A program made the translations under genes and the position numbers. DNA of 19,718 bases, taken from the NCBI GenBank assembly GCA_004295885.1, contig SEDG01000019.1, forward strand, positions 1 through 19,718, read 5' to 3'. Below the pieces are notes generated by a model. It was not told the DNA's origin. It searched no databases and saw only the letters and a list, made by a program, of their open reading frames with translations. Origin of the DNA: Pedobacter sp. (GTDB lineage Bacteria > Bacteroidota > Bacteroidia > Sphingobacteriales > Sphingobacteriaceae). Of the stretch, positions 1 through 8,200 are shown in pieces. Numbering within the stretch: position 1 is the first letter of the stretch; every line of letters starts with the position of its first letter.

Positions 1-824
1 GAATGAGAATTGCCAATGGTACAATTTTCTATCAACACATCTTCCACCATCCCGTTTTCAGGCATTTGATGCGCTGTTGGTCCTTTGCCACCCTTAATGC
101 AAATCGCATCATCATTTACAGAGATGTAACAATTCCTGATGGTTACTTTTTTACAAACATCAATATCAATCCCATCTGTACTTGGTGCTTTAACAGGTTT
201 AAATGGTGAGCGGATATCTGCATTTTCAATCAACACATTATTACACTGGTATAAGTGAGTAGTCCAAAAGCCAGCATTACGAAACTTTACATTTTGAATT
301 TTCACATGGTTACTACCCCAAATAAATACCAAACGTGGTCTGCTTACTTCTAAATTGGTTAAGGTTTTTTTAATCTTCGCCACCGAATCTCTTCCTGCCC
401 AAAACTGTTTCCAGAACTTAAGTCCGTTACCGTTAATCTCTCCTGGTCCAGTGATCGTAAAACCATCTACCTGATAGGCATTAACTAAGGCCGCAAAATA
501 TTTAAGGCTTTGTCCTTCCATACGTGATGGGATGAACGGATAGTTTTTTATTTCGTCAGAACCCTTTAAAACCGCTCCTTCTTGTAAACGTAGTTTTGTT
601 TTCTTCTTAAAAAAGAGCGCCCCACTTAAATAAGTCCCCTTAGGGATAACAATTGTTCCCCCACCCTTGGCAAATGCTTTATCAATTACCTGTTGAATGG
701 CTTTGGTCTGTAATAAAGTGCTATCGTTTTTAACACCTAATTTGGTAATGATATATTCTTGGGCACAGAGTTGATTGGCAAGTAAGCCCAATACAACCAC
801 AAAGATGATTTTTTTGATGTTCAT
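1..824 (-). CDS. GH28 family polygalacturonase-like glycoside hydrolase, secreted, C-terminal part outside window
   Basis: This is the first 275 codons of a secreted pectinase-type enzyme; the 3' end runs off the window, so no stop is seen. The ATG at 822-824 gives a clear Sec signal peptide (MNIKKIIFVVVLGLLANQL, then CAQ). The parallel beta-helix pattern of GH28 follows: a GGGTIVIPKGTYLSGALFF strand near residues 54-72, then TITGPGEINGNG near 123-134. The catalytic region has STDGIDID (residues 215-222) and NDDAICIKGG (237-246), which supply the three conserved aspartates. The last visible residues, GNSHS, fall where the family carries its GHG catalytic-histidine motif. GH28 enzymes hydrolyse galacturonosyl linkages in homogalacturonan or rhamnogalacturonan; which one cannot be told here. 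The gene has its own putative promoter and operator at 856-933. Family assignment is firm; substrate is inferred. Confidence 0.9.
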   Translation of the reverse strand, partial: MNIKKIIFVVVLGLLANQLCAQEYIITKLGVKNDSTLLQTKAIQQVIDKAFAKGGGTIVIPKGTYLSGALFFKKKTKLRLQEGAVLKGSDEIKNYPFIPSRMEGQSLKYFAALVNAYQVDGFTITGPGEINGNGLKFWKQFWAGRDSVAKIKKTLTNLEVSRPRLVFIWGSNHVKIQNVKFRNAGFWTTHLYQCNNVLIENADIRSPFKPVKAPSTDGIDIDVCKKVTIRNCYISVNDDAICIKGGKGPTAHQMPENGMVEDVLIENCTIGNSH

Positions 825-855
825 AAGGATATTTGGTAAATTATTAATGCTAACA

Positions 856-889
856 CAAATATTGAGCTAGATAAAAATTATCGCTCAAA
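856..889 (-). promoter_or_regulatory. Putative Bacteroidota-type promoter of the GH28 gene
   Basis: On the minus strand a TTTG (886-889) is followed 22 bp later by AATATTTG (856-863). This is one mismatch from the Bacteroidota -7 element TAnnTTTG, and the spacing is slightly longer than the usual 19-21. It lies 32 bp before the GH28 ATG. The spacer holds an imperfect dyad, TTGAGC-TA-GATAA, AAA, TTATC-GCTCAA (about 862-888), which could be a repressor site. The match is by eye only; no transcription start is known. Confidence 0.35.
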
Positions 890-914
890 TTATTATTTAA
901 ATCGCATTAAATCA

Positions 915-933
915 TCCTGTACCGTGCTGTACC
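915..933 (-). promoter_or_regulatory. Operator-like 10-bp direct repeat upstream of GH28 (site B)
   Basis: CTGTAC occurs at 917-922 and again at 927-932 (written on the + strand), exactly one helical turn apart, directly after the stop of the GH27 remnant. It ends about 26 bp upstream of the putative -33 element of the GH28 promoter, the usual place for an activator. A closely matching repeat is found at 19108-19125 upstream of the FAS1/Sus operon. Tandem direct repeats with 10-bp spacing are typical of AraC-type DNA-binding domains, including those of hybrid two-component PUL regulators; the regulator itself is not in the window. Confidence 0.45.
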
Positions 934-1969
934 TTAGGTTGCTTTCAGTACAATAATGCTGTGCTTAGCTAAGTTAAAGTTTTTAGATTTACCGATTTTT
1001 CCAATTTTTTGGTGTAACCACAAATCCCTCAGTTGGCTATTTTTATTCAATCCAACGCTCTCCGCAAGGAATTCAAATGAAACTTCTTTTGTACCTCTGT
1101 TCATAATTGCAATTGCCTTGGCTTTGCCATTTTTGCCAAGCGGTTTAACCCAAACCTCAATATCTTTTTCTTTGATAATTCTAGTTGCCTGTTTAAAGCC
1201 CATCATAGCTCATACCCCTTCCAACTTGTAACATATCCATATCATTATAATGCCCCGCTGAAGCATATTGATGCAAGTCTGCATTCAAATCAATAATCCG
1301 AAGAATTGAAGTAAAGTTTTCCCTGATATCATCAGATATTCTCCAAGAATCTGCCTGTTTGATAGCCCAAGTACCAGGAAACTTCCATCTGCAGATGTTA
1401 AAGACAATATGAGGGTCGATACCTTTTACCACCTTTATGATTTTAGTGTATTCTGTTTCTTCATCTAATTTCATTCGTTCTCCGCTGCACCAATCTACTT
1501 TCAGAAAATCGTAACCCCATTCCTTAAAAAAAAGCTGACAATCTTGTTCAATGTGGCCATAGATCCCTACCCCAATTCCGTTTTTATCATTGTCATAAAT
1601 AGAACCACAAGTGTTTTTTCCACCATCTGTATAAATACCCGCTTTAAGTTTTTTACTATGAATGTAATCAGCCAAAGCTTTCATACCAGAAGGAAAATTC
1701 TTTAAATCGGGTAATAAGTTTCCACTTGAATCCCGTCCACCAAAATAGCCATCGTCTATGTTTACGAAACGATAACCAGCATCATACATACCCGAAGCAA
1801 CCATCGCATCAGCTTGTTCCCTTAACATTTTTTCATCAATGTTTACATGAAATGCATTCCAACTGCTCCAGCCCATAATAGGTGGTTTCGCTTTTTGGGG
1901 ATAGACAGAGACGCTAGCACAAAGTAGCGTTAAACTGATTAACAACAATTTAACCTTATGGATATTCAT
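934..1969 (-). pseudogene. GH27 alpha-galactosidase, disrupted by an internal out-of-frame deletion
   Basis: Two adjoining reading frames together make one GH27 enzyme. The upstream part (1193-1969, 258 codons, ATG at 1967-1969) has a signal peptide and the N-terminal TIM-barrel motifs: PPIMGWSSWNAF (29-40), NIDDGY (70-75), GIYTDGG (111-117), the nucleophile motif YDFLKVDWC (nucleophile D159), the acid/base motif SWRISDDI (D213/D214) and GHYNDMDMLQVG (239-250). It stops shortly after MSYD. The downstream part (934-1206) resumes with GFKQATRIIKEKDIEVWVKP, the linker and start of the C-terminal beta-sandwich. In intact relatives about 50 residues separate DML from this GFQ motif; here about 12 do, so roughly 40 residues (near 120 bp), including the last barrel helix and strand, are gone with a frame change. 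Both catalytic aspartates survive, but correct folding is unlikely. A genuine mutation and an assembly error look alike here. Confidence 0.85.
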
Positions 1970-2099
1970 TCTGATGAGACTGATTTTCTTTTTTTATGCT
2001 GCTAAACTACATAATTAACTTAATTTTTAACAATTAGCTATAAAAAACAATGATCCTTTGGCCTGCAAAATCAATCTTTGACAACGGAAAAAGATTAAC

Positions 2100-2131
2100 A
2101 TAAAAAAGTCCCCAACTTGCGTTGAGGACTT
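2100..2131 (-). terminator. Rho-independent terminator downstream of the small secreted gene
   Basis: Read on the minus strand, AAGTCCTCAAC, loop GCAA, GTTGGGGACTT forms a 10-bp stem with one internal mismatch (2106-2131), followed by a T-rich tract. It sits about 80 bp beyond the stop of the gene ending at 2212 and upstream of the GH27 gene. A susD-tail remnant lies between that gene and this hairpin, so the terminator may originally have served a Sus operon. Confidence 0.75.
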
Positions 2132-2160
2132 AAATTTTGAAAGGTTATTTAATTTATATT

Positions 2161-2179
2161 TTTATTTCCAATCAAATGG
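2161..2179. repeat. Duplicated susD 3' end, copy 1 (remnant)
   Basis: These 19 bases are identical to 3497-3515, which encode the last residues (PFDWK and stop) of SusD-B. On the minus strand the copy reads CCATTTGATTGGAAATAAA and is preceded directly by an in-frame TGA, so it is not part of a working gene. Flanking bases between each copy and its downstream terminator are also loosely similar. It looks like the remains of a susD tail or a duplication made when the intervening 1.3 kb arrived. Confidence 0.6.
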
Positions 2180-2211
2180 TCATGTTTCATTTATTATTTA
2201 ATTAGAAAATA

Positions 2212-2748
2212 TTATCTTGTTATTCTCGGGTATAAGCGAATCTGTGCGTACTCCAAAAAATCTTCTTCTTCATTCCAGAACATAATCGAAGCTTCCATCA
2301 CAAAAGCTGTCTCTTCATTTCCGATTTCACAGGATCCCGAATAAGAATACGTTGTAGTAGAAGGATAAAGTTCTGCAGTAAAATAAGGGTAATAATAGAC
2401 ATAAGTCGGATCATTCCATATTAAAAACTTAGAAGCATATAGTTCACCTGGCGCAGTATCTTGCCCTACAAAAGCTTGAAATTCCCCTTTCATAGCTCCA
2501 GTATTTACAGGTATATTTTTAACCATCACATCATAATGAACTGTATGCCCATTCGTATCCAAAGTGAACTTTGCATATAACAAATCGCTATCGTAGGTAT
2601 AAGACCTAGCGGTAGATGATGCCGTATAACTACCAGAACTTGGAGTGAAACTGCTAGGATCCCAATCTACAGTTTGTGCAGTAGTTGTAAATGAGATGCT
2701 TGCAAATAAGATAAAAAATAGCAAGGGTTTTAAAAAGATTTTTTTCAT
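2212..2748 (-). CDS. Small secreted protein of unknown function (178 aa)
   Basis: I do not recognise a family. The ATG at 2746-2748 starts a clear Sec signal peptide: MKKIF, a hydrophobic core rich in L, F and I, then TTTAQ with likely cleavage after AQ near residue 25. The mature part of about 150 residues is rich in Tyr, Ser and Thr (for example YVYYYPYF near 115-122 and TTTYSYSGS near 130-138) with alternating hydrophobic patterns, suggesting an all-beta domain. It has no transmembrane segment after the signal and no lipobox cysteine, so it is probably periplasmic or extracellular. A 27-bp repeat shared with the next upstream gene lies 18 bp before the start, and a terminator follows the stop by about 80 bp. 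Placement beside a Sus operon suggests a PUL-associated role, but that is context only. Confidence 0.7.
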   Translation of the reverse strand: MKKIFLKPLLFFILFASISFTTTAQTVDWDPSSFTPSSGSYTASSTARSYTYDSDLLYAKFTLDTNGHTVHYDVMVKNIPVNTGAMKGEFQAFVGQDTAPGELYASKFLIWNDPTYVYYYPYFTAELYPSTTTYSYSGSCEIGNEETAFVMEASIMFWNEEEDFLEYAQIRLYPRITR

Positions 2749-2766
2749 AACGGTTGATTTAACAAA

Positions 2767-2800
2767 TACCTACTCTTTGAAGGATTTTCGGCTAGCTCCT
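2767..2800 (-). repeat. Leader repeat copy R1, upstream of the 178-aa secreted protein
   Basis: Bases 2767-2793 match 3374-3400 exactly over 27 bp (minus-strand core GCCGAAAATCCTTCAAAGAG). Two bases then differ, 5 more match (2796-2800), and weaker similarity continues to about 2812. R1 ends 18 bp before the ATG of its gene, so it lies in or near the 5' leader. On the minus strand AAGGA and TCCTT within R1 could pair as a short hairpin with a 12-nt loop. Confidence 0.75.
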
Positions 2801-2879
2801 TATTTCTATGATGCAAAAAAGTGTGATTATGAAATTTGGCTAATGCAACACCTTTTTAGAATTAGGATCATTTTAAATG

Positions 2880-3353
2880 CTATGGAATAAAATCATATTC
2901 GTCATAGATATAAAAACCATGGCCATTGTAAGGATCACTGTAATAAGCGCAACCATTTCCGCCAGCTACAAATATATTTCGGAGATTACTGTAATAACTA
3001 CCTATGTAAAACGACCCTGAATGCGTCACTTGTCCGGAGGCAAGCTGCGCTATATCTTCAGTTTCGTCATTAAATTCTAAAAGATTTACGATAGACCCAT
3101 AAGGATCCAGCACTAATCCTATATAGAGGTAGGAACCACCCCATTGTACGTCGCTTCTTTGACTACCTGAAGGATAATTTACAGTGAAAGAGTAATGAAG
3201 ATAACCAGTTAATGAATCTAATGTTAGAACGGGTGCTGATGCATACCCAGCTTCATTATTCGATGAGGGATAGGAGTCCCTTAAAAAAATAGATTGGGCT
3301 TTTACACTTATTGCAACTATACAGAGTAAAGCAATTACAATTAGTCTTTTCAT
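2880..3353 (-). CDS. Small secreted protein of unknown function (157 aa)
   Basis: I recognise no family. The ATG at 3351-3353 is preferred over the in-frame GTG at 3357-3359. It gives a compact signal peptide (MKRLIVIALLCIVAISVKAQ) and places the start 20 bp from its leader repeat, close to the 18 bp of the neighbouring gene. The mature protein of about 137 residues is rich in Tyr, Ser and Gly (SFYIGSYYSN and HGFYIYDEYDFIP at the end) with alternating beta-type patterns, and has no lipobox. It is not obviously similar in sequence to the 178-aa neighbour, despite similar size, the shared leader repeat and a shared taste for tyrosine. It follows the SusD-B terminator, so it probably has its own promoter. 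Confidence 0.7.
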   Translation of the reverse strand: MKRLIVIALLCIVAISVKAQSIFLRDSYPSSNNEAGYASAPVLTLDSLTGYLHYSFTVNYPSGSQRSDVQWGGSYLYIGLVLDPYGSIVNLLEFNDETEDIAQLASGQVTHSGSFYIGSYYSNLRNIFVAGGNGCAYYSDPYNGHGFYIYDEYDFIP

Positions 3354-3373
3354 TTTCACAAGTTTAAATTGGT

Positions 3374-3405
3374 TACCTACTCTTTGAAGGATTTTCGGCT
3401 TACTC
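3374..3405 (-). repeat. Leader repeat copy R2, upstream of the 157-aa secreted protein
   Basis: Second copy of the repeat described at 2767-2800: 27 identical bases (3374-3400), two differences, then five identical (3403-3407), with looser similarity to about 3419. It lies between the SusD-B terminator and the start codon 20 bp away. Because it precedes an unrelated coding sequence in the same position as R1, it is likely a transcriptional or leader-RNA control element or a recombination site, not a coding duplication. Confidence 0.75.
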
Positions 3406-3452
3406 CTATTTTTTATTCATGTTAAGAGATGGTAGTTAGTTGGATCTTATTT

Positions 3453-3483
3453 AAAAAAAGCGGGCTCAAATAAATGAACCCGC
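3453..3483 (-). terminator. Rho-independent terminator at the end of the FAS1/SusCD operon
   Basis: On the minus strand GCGGGTTC pairs with GAGCCCGC (3460-3483, one mismatch, short AT loop), followed by seven T residues (3453-3459). It begins 14 bp after the SusD-B stop codon and ends the long operon, separating it from the two small secreted genes. Confidence 0.85.
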
Positions 3484-3496
3484 CTTGAGATGTTAA

Positions 3497-3515
3497 TTTA
3501 TTTCCAATCAAATGG
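3497..3515. repeat. Duplicated susD 3' end, copy 2 (within the intact susD gene)
   Basis: The last five codons and the stop of SusD-B, plus one base, are repeated exactly at 2161-2179. The two copies bracket a 1.3-kb segment holding a terminator, both leader repeats and both small secreted genes. Confidence 0.6.
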
Positions 3516-5264
3516 CAAATACCAATTGGCTGGGTTCATCAATTTTGCTCTTGCAGCAGATGCATTTGGATCACCAGCTTTTAACAATTTCTGGTAAACA
3601 CGATCAGCTAAAAATGCAGGGTTATTTTCCCTGGTGGCGATGCGCACTAAATCTGGCCAACGATTACCTTCAAAAGCAGTTTCTAAGGCACTTTCGTCAA
3701 TTAATTTACCTTCTAAACCAAGTACATCGGTTTGATAACTTACATCTAGTGCAGTAACACCAGCCCTATTTCTAACTCCAGTATTCCTATACCACGGACC
3801 TCGGAAATCCGAATTACTTACCGCATCCATAAAATATGGAGCTGTATAAGGCGTTCTCATCGAAGCAATATCCGCAAAAGATACTGGTGCTGGGCTACCA
3901 GCTGCATTTCTTGTGCCATTGTAAAAAGTGTTAAGGATACCTACGTTTAAGAATGCCCATCCAAGTTTACCTTTACCGTCTCGGTTAGCTGCTTCAGCAT
4001 AACGTAAATGCAACTGTGCGGCACGATATAAACCCCATTTTCCGCCTTTGTTAAACGATGAAACTACGCCATCATTGTCAGTTAATTTCGTGATATAGGC
4101 ACCCGCTGTCGTAACACCATAAGAAAGTTTTCCTCGTGCATCATAAGGGATGCCACTATTTTGTCTTTGCGCATTCCAAAGATCGATAACCGCTTGAGAG
4201 GGTTTGATTAAATATTTACCATATTGCGGCGAACATAACTCAACCATCGGGTTGCCAGGCTTATAATTGGTATTATAGGAAATACCCCATAAAAACTCAT
4301 CATTCCATACATTAGATGTATTAGCTGCGCTAAACATAGTTTTCCATCCCTGATCGTAAAGCAAACTATTTTCATCCTGGTATCTTGTATACCTAACAGC
4401 TTGATCATTATAACCAGACCCACCATAATACACTACTTTGTAGGCATCAAATTGGAAATTCAAGTTAGTGTTAGAATTCTCAACCTCAAAAATTTTAAGA
4501 TAGTTTTCTGCTGCTTTTGTATAATTATTTTTCCATAGGTATAAATCACCCAAAATTGCAGGTTTACAAATAAACATTTTTAAGGTACTGCTACCGTCTA
4601 CTGTCACTACCAATGGATAACCAGTTGGATATGAATAAACTTGTTGATAAGGCAATGCCTGGGTAAATGCAAGCAGGTTATCTAATAGCTGATCAAATGA
4701 AATACGTGGAAAATTACTAATATTTTTTAGATCGTCAACATTTTCTACTGGCTCAGTAATGTACGGAATGCTACCATATTGTATCCCTAATTGTAAATAG
4801 ATATAACTACGCAAAGCACCAATATCAGAATAGTGTTTATTATAATCATCCACACTCATTCGCTTATCACGAACCATTAAGGTAAAGTTTTTCAAGGCAT
4901 CATTACAATTTAAAATAACGCTGTAATAGGGCCTCGGGTCGATATAAGGATTGTCTTTTGTCACCATATGATTAGACAATTGGCGTAAATATGGATCTGC
5001 ATTAACGGTAGGCTCAATTAAATCAGCACGTAACTCGTTCTGTAAGATAAACGTCTTGTGTAAACTTAAAAACTGTCCGTAAATACCCAACACAGCTGCA
5101 TCAGCGTCTGAGGAGTTACGGTAGGCATTACTTACATCTACTTTATCTTCAGGCGATTCATTATCCTTCTTGCAAGACCATGAACCTGTCGCAAGCAGGG
5201 CTACCACTACAATTGCAATAACTTTTCTATTAAAATTCATCATTCTCATTTTATATACTATCAT
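3498..5264 (-). CDS. SusD/RagB-family outer-membrane lipoprotein (SusD-B)
   Basis: SusD-like proteins are surface lipoproteins that cap the SusC channel and bind the glycan being imported. The N-terminus carries a lipoprotein signal with hydrophobic run VIAIVVVALLATG and lipobox WSC (Cys31), followed by KKDNE, a charged stretch resembling surface-export signals. The N-terminal SusD-like domain starts near residue 45 (SSDADAAVLGIYGQFL), and the C-terminal RagB/SusD part includes YAEAANRDGK, AFEGNRWPDLVRIATRENNP and the ending NWYLPFDWK. At 588 residues it is at the long end for the family. The ATG at 5262-5264 overlaps the SusC-B stop by one base (TAATG), implying translational coupling; later ATGs at 5249, 5243 and 5240 are alternatives and would give a more usual signal length. 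It is the last gene of the operon, with a terminator 14 bp after the stop. Confidence 0.93.
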   Translation of the reverse strand: MIVYKMRMMNFNRKVIAIVVVALLATGSWSCKKDNESPEDKVDVSNAYRNSSDADAAVLGIYGQFLSLHKTFILQNELRADLIEPTVNADPYLRQLSNHMVTKDNPYIDPRPYYSVILNCNDALKNFTLMVRDKRMSVDDYNKHYSDIGALRSYIYLQLGIQYGSIPYITEPVENVDDLKNISNFPRISFDQLLDNLLAFTQALPYQQVYSYPTGYPLVVTVDGSSTLKMFICKPAILGDLYLWKNNYTKAAENYLKIFEVENSNTNLNFQFDAYKVVYYGGSGYNDQAVRYTRYQDENSLLYDQGWKTMFSAANTSNVWNDEFLWGISYNTNYKPGNPMVELCSPQYGKYLIKPSQAVIDLWNAQRQNSGIPYDARGKLSYGVTTAGAYITKLTDNDGVVSSFNKGGKWGLYRAAQLHLRYAEAANRDGKGKLGWAFLNVGILNTFYNGTRNAAGSPAPVSFADIASMRTPYTAPYFMDAVSNSDFRGPWYRNTGVRNRAGVTALDVSYQTDVLGLEGKLIDESALETAFEGNRWPDLVRIATRENNPAFLADRVYQKLLKAGDPNASAARAKLMNPANWYLPFDWK

Positions 5265-8200
5265 TATAAGCCAACCCTAACACCCAATTGAAACGACCTG
5301 AATTGTGGCTCAAGTGTAGTGTCAACACCTTGGTTAAAGATGCTAGCACCAGCACTAAACTCTGGGTCATAGCCTAAGTATTTAGTAAGTGTAAATACAT
5401 TATTTGCTGTTCCATATACTTTTACATATTTGATACCTTTTGTTTTTAAAACAAAATTGTAACCTAAGTTCACTGTACGTAAACGTAGATAAGAACCGTC
5501 TTCTATCCAACGATCTGAGAAGCGAGCGTTACCCATTGGGTCACCAAATGCTGCCTTAGGCACATCAGTAACCTGACCGTTACCTCTCCATCTATTTCTT
5601 AAGGCATCGGTTTGATTATAATAGTTACTGCCCGATTCTAATTGAGAACGGGTATAGTTATAAAGGTCATTTCCAGTTACAAAAGAGAACAAAATAGATA
5701 AATCCCAGTTTTTATAACTAAACGCATTATTTACACTACCATACAATGATGGATTAGGATCACCGATGATCGTACGATCAGCATCATCAATAATTTTATC
5801 CCCATTGCTATCAATAAACCTCACATCTCCACCTTTGAATGGAACTTTAACCCCGGCCGAATTTAAGATTGATAAACCTGCAGAACCCGCTTCAGCGTCT
5901 GTACTATAAACGCCATTGGTGCGTTGTCCGTAAAACACATTGGCAGTTTCGCCAATCCTAGTTAAATAAGTTCCTCCAGCATAAGAAGTAATGATGTCTG
6001 TGCCACCTGGCAGGTTTTTAATTTCATTTTGGTAAGTACCCAAGTTCACACCTACATCCCATTTAATCGCATTGTTTAACACTCTACCATTCAAACCAAA
6101 CTCAAAACCTCGCGTTCTTGAAGTACCTCTATTGTCTATATAACTAGTAATACCACCCACTGATGTCACGGGCACATAGGTTAACATGTTATACGTAGTG
6201 TTTTGAAAGTAATCAGCACTCAAACTCAAACGCTCATTAAACAAAGACATGTCTGCTCCAAAGTTAAATTTCAATACTTCTTCCCATTTAATATTCGGGT
6301 TGGCAATATTTCCACGTACTAAGCCTTGTAAGCCTAAGATATTTTGTGATACATAGTATTGTCTATTGTTATAGTTACCAATGTCATCATTACCCACATA
6401 ACCCAAACTTGTTCTCAATTTCAACAAATCAATGTGTTTGTAATCACGCATAAAATCTTCAGAAGAAATCAACCACGCCGCACTCAAAGCAGGTAAGATG
6501 GCAGTTTTACCACTTAAAAAACTCTTGGTCACATCTTTTCTTCCAAAACGAGAAGACTGGTCTACAGCTACTGCTGCACTCACAAAATAAGTCTCTTTGT
6601 AATTATAATCTGCAGTAAGATAACTGTTCAACGAACTCCATCTACCTAAATCACCACCTAAATAACGCAAGGCAGCATTGGTATTTCCTATGCCAATTAA
6701 TGCATCTGTTGCCGTATTGTATCCAATGGCATAATCTTGTTCGCTTTGGCTCGACATAAATCTTGTTCCTAAAGCCGCGTGAATGTTGTGAGCCTGCCCT
6801 ATCTTTTTATCAAACGTTAGCCTGATATCGTCAAACACACTGAAATACCTAATTACTTGGGTACCCGATCGGCTATCTCCAAACGTACTCGGTAAAACGT
6901 AATTAATAACTCCCTTACGTGGCACAAAAGTAGTTTCTTGTGTTTTATCATAAGTTACACCAGTTAGATTGGAAATTTTAAATGCTTTGCTAAACGTATA
7001 AGCAAAGTTAATATTTCCAAAAAAGCGATAAGCTTTTTTCAAGTTTAGTCCTTTTTCTATCAACGAACGGGGGTTACTCACTTGTAAAGTATCATAATCT
7101 GCCAAGTTAGGCGATACTGCACCAGTCGCACTTACTTCATTAACACCTAAAAATGGTGCTTTAACCAATGATAAAAAGATTGGATTAGTGTTTGGCGCAA
7201 TGCCTTGATCTTTTAACCTTTGTTCAGTATAAGTGAAAGAAAGACTGGTAGTGGCTTGTAATTTTTTAGTCAGCGTCAAATCACTATTAAAACGCATATT
7301 ATACCTATTGTTCCCGGTCGAATCAATTACGCCTTTATCTGCTAAATAACCTATAGAAAGGGCATACTTCGCAATGTTATCGCCACCTGATACTTTTACA
7401 TAATAATTTTGATCAAAAGTATTTTTGAATACTTTTTTCTGCCAATCCGTGTTATTATGGTAGGTGTAATAATTAGGGTTCGCCAGTGGATCTGTATTGT
7501 CATTCATATAAGGCTTCGCTGCGATTTGAGCTGAAGTTAAACCCTGACTCGACAAAACATCCGTTAGATAAGTACGGAAATCGGCAGCATTCATTACTGG
7601 TAAGTTTTTTGGTTTCAAGTTGAAACCAGTATAGGCAGAAAAATCAATTTGAGTAGCTAAGTCTTTTGCACGATTGGTGGTAATAGCCAAAATGCCATTA
7701 GCAGCCTTAGTTCCATAAACTGCAGTTGCAGCCGCATCTTTAATCAACGTAACACTTTCAATGTCACGTAAATCAATCCCTTGCAAAGGATTGTTACGGT
7801 GTCCTAAAGTTAAAGAACCACCATAAGTATTAACATCGTAGACCATGCCATCCACTACGTAAAGCGGTTGGTTAGTAGCATATAATGAGGAGAATCCCCT
7901 TATGAATACATCTGCGCCAATACCTTGAGTACCCGCTTTTCTAACGGCATTTAATCCAGACAATCTGCCTTGAACTTCACTCATGGGTGTTTCTGAATTA
8001 TTATTCCAAGCGCCTTGAGGTTTAAATACATCAACCGCGGCGGTAGTCCGAGCCAAACTTTGCTTACCCATTGGCAAATCTACCTCCGTAAAAATCGAAT
8101 TATAGGTATCCGGCCAAAGAATGATAGTAGCTAATTTTCCCTTGTGTACAGGAACAATTTTAGTATGGTAACCGATAAAACTTACCGAGATACTCGAATT

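Noticed and set aside
956..1231. 91-codon + strand frame opposite the GH27 remnant
   Set aside because: It is antisense to recognisable GH27 coding sequence and has no domain-like content of its own.
2002..2033. Possible promoter of the GH27 gene (ATTG, 21 bp, TAGTTTAG on the minus strand)
   Set aside because: Both elements deviate from the TTTG / TAnnTTTG consensus and the region is AT-rich, so the match is within chance.
2645..2890. 81-codon + strand frame spanning repeat R1
   Set aside because: It crosses the start of one secreted gene and the end of another on the opposite strand and has no signal or family resemblance; the R1 match is explained as a leader element.
3497..3515. Attachment site of an integrated element
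   Set aside because: The 19-bp direct repeats would fit, but no integrase, transposase or excisionase lies between or near them; kept only as a duplication of unknown origin.
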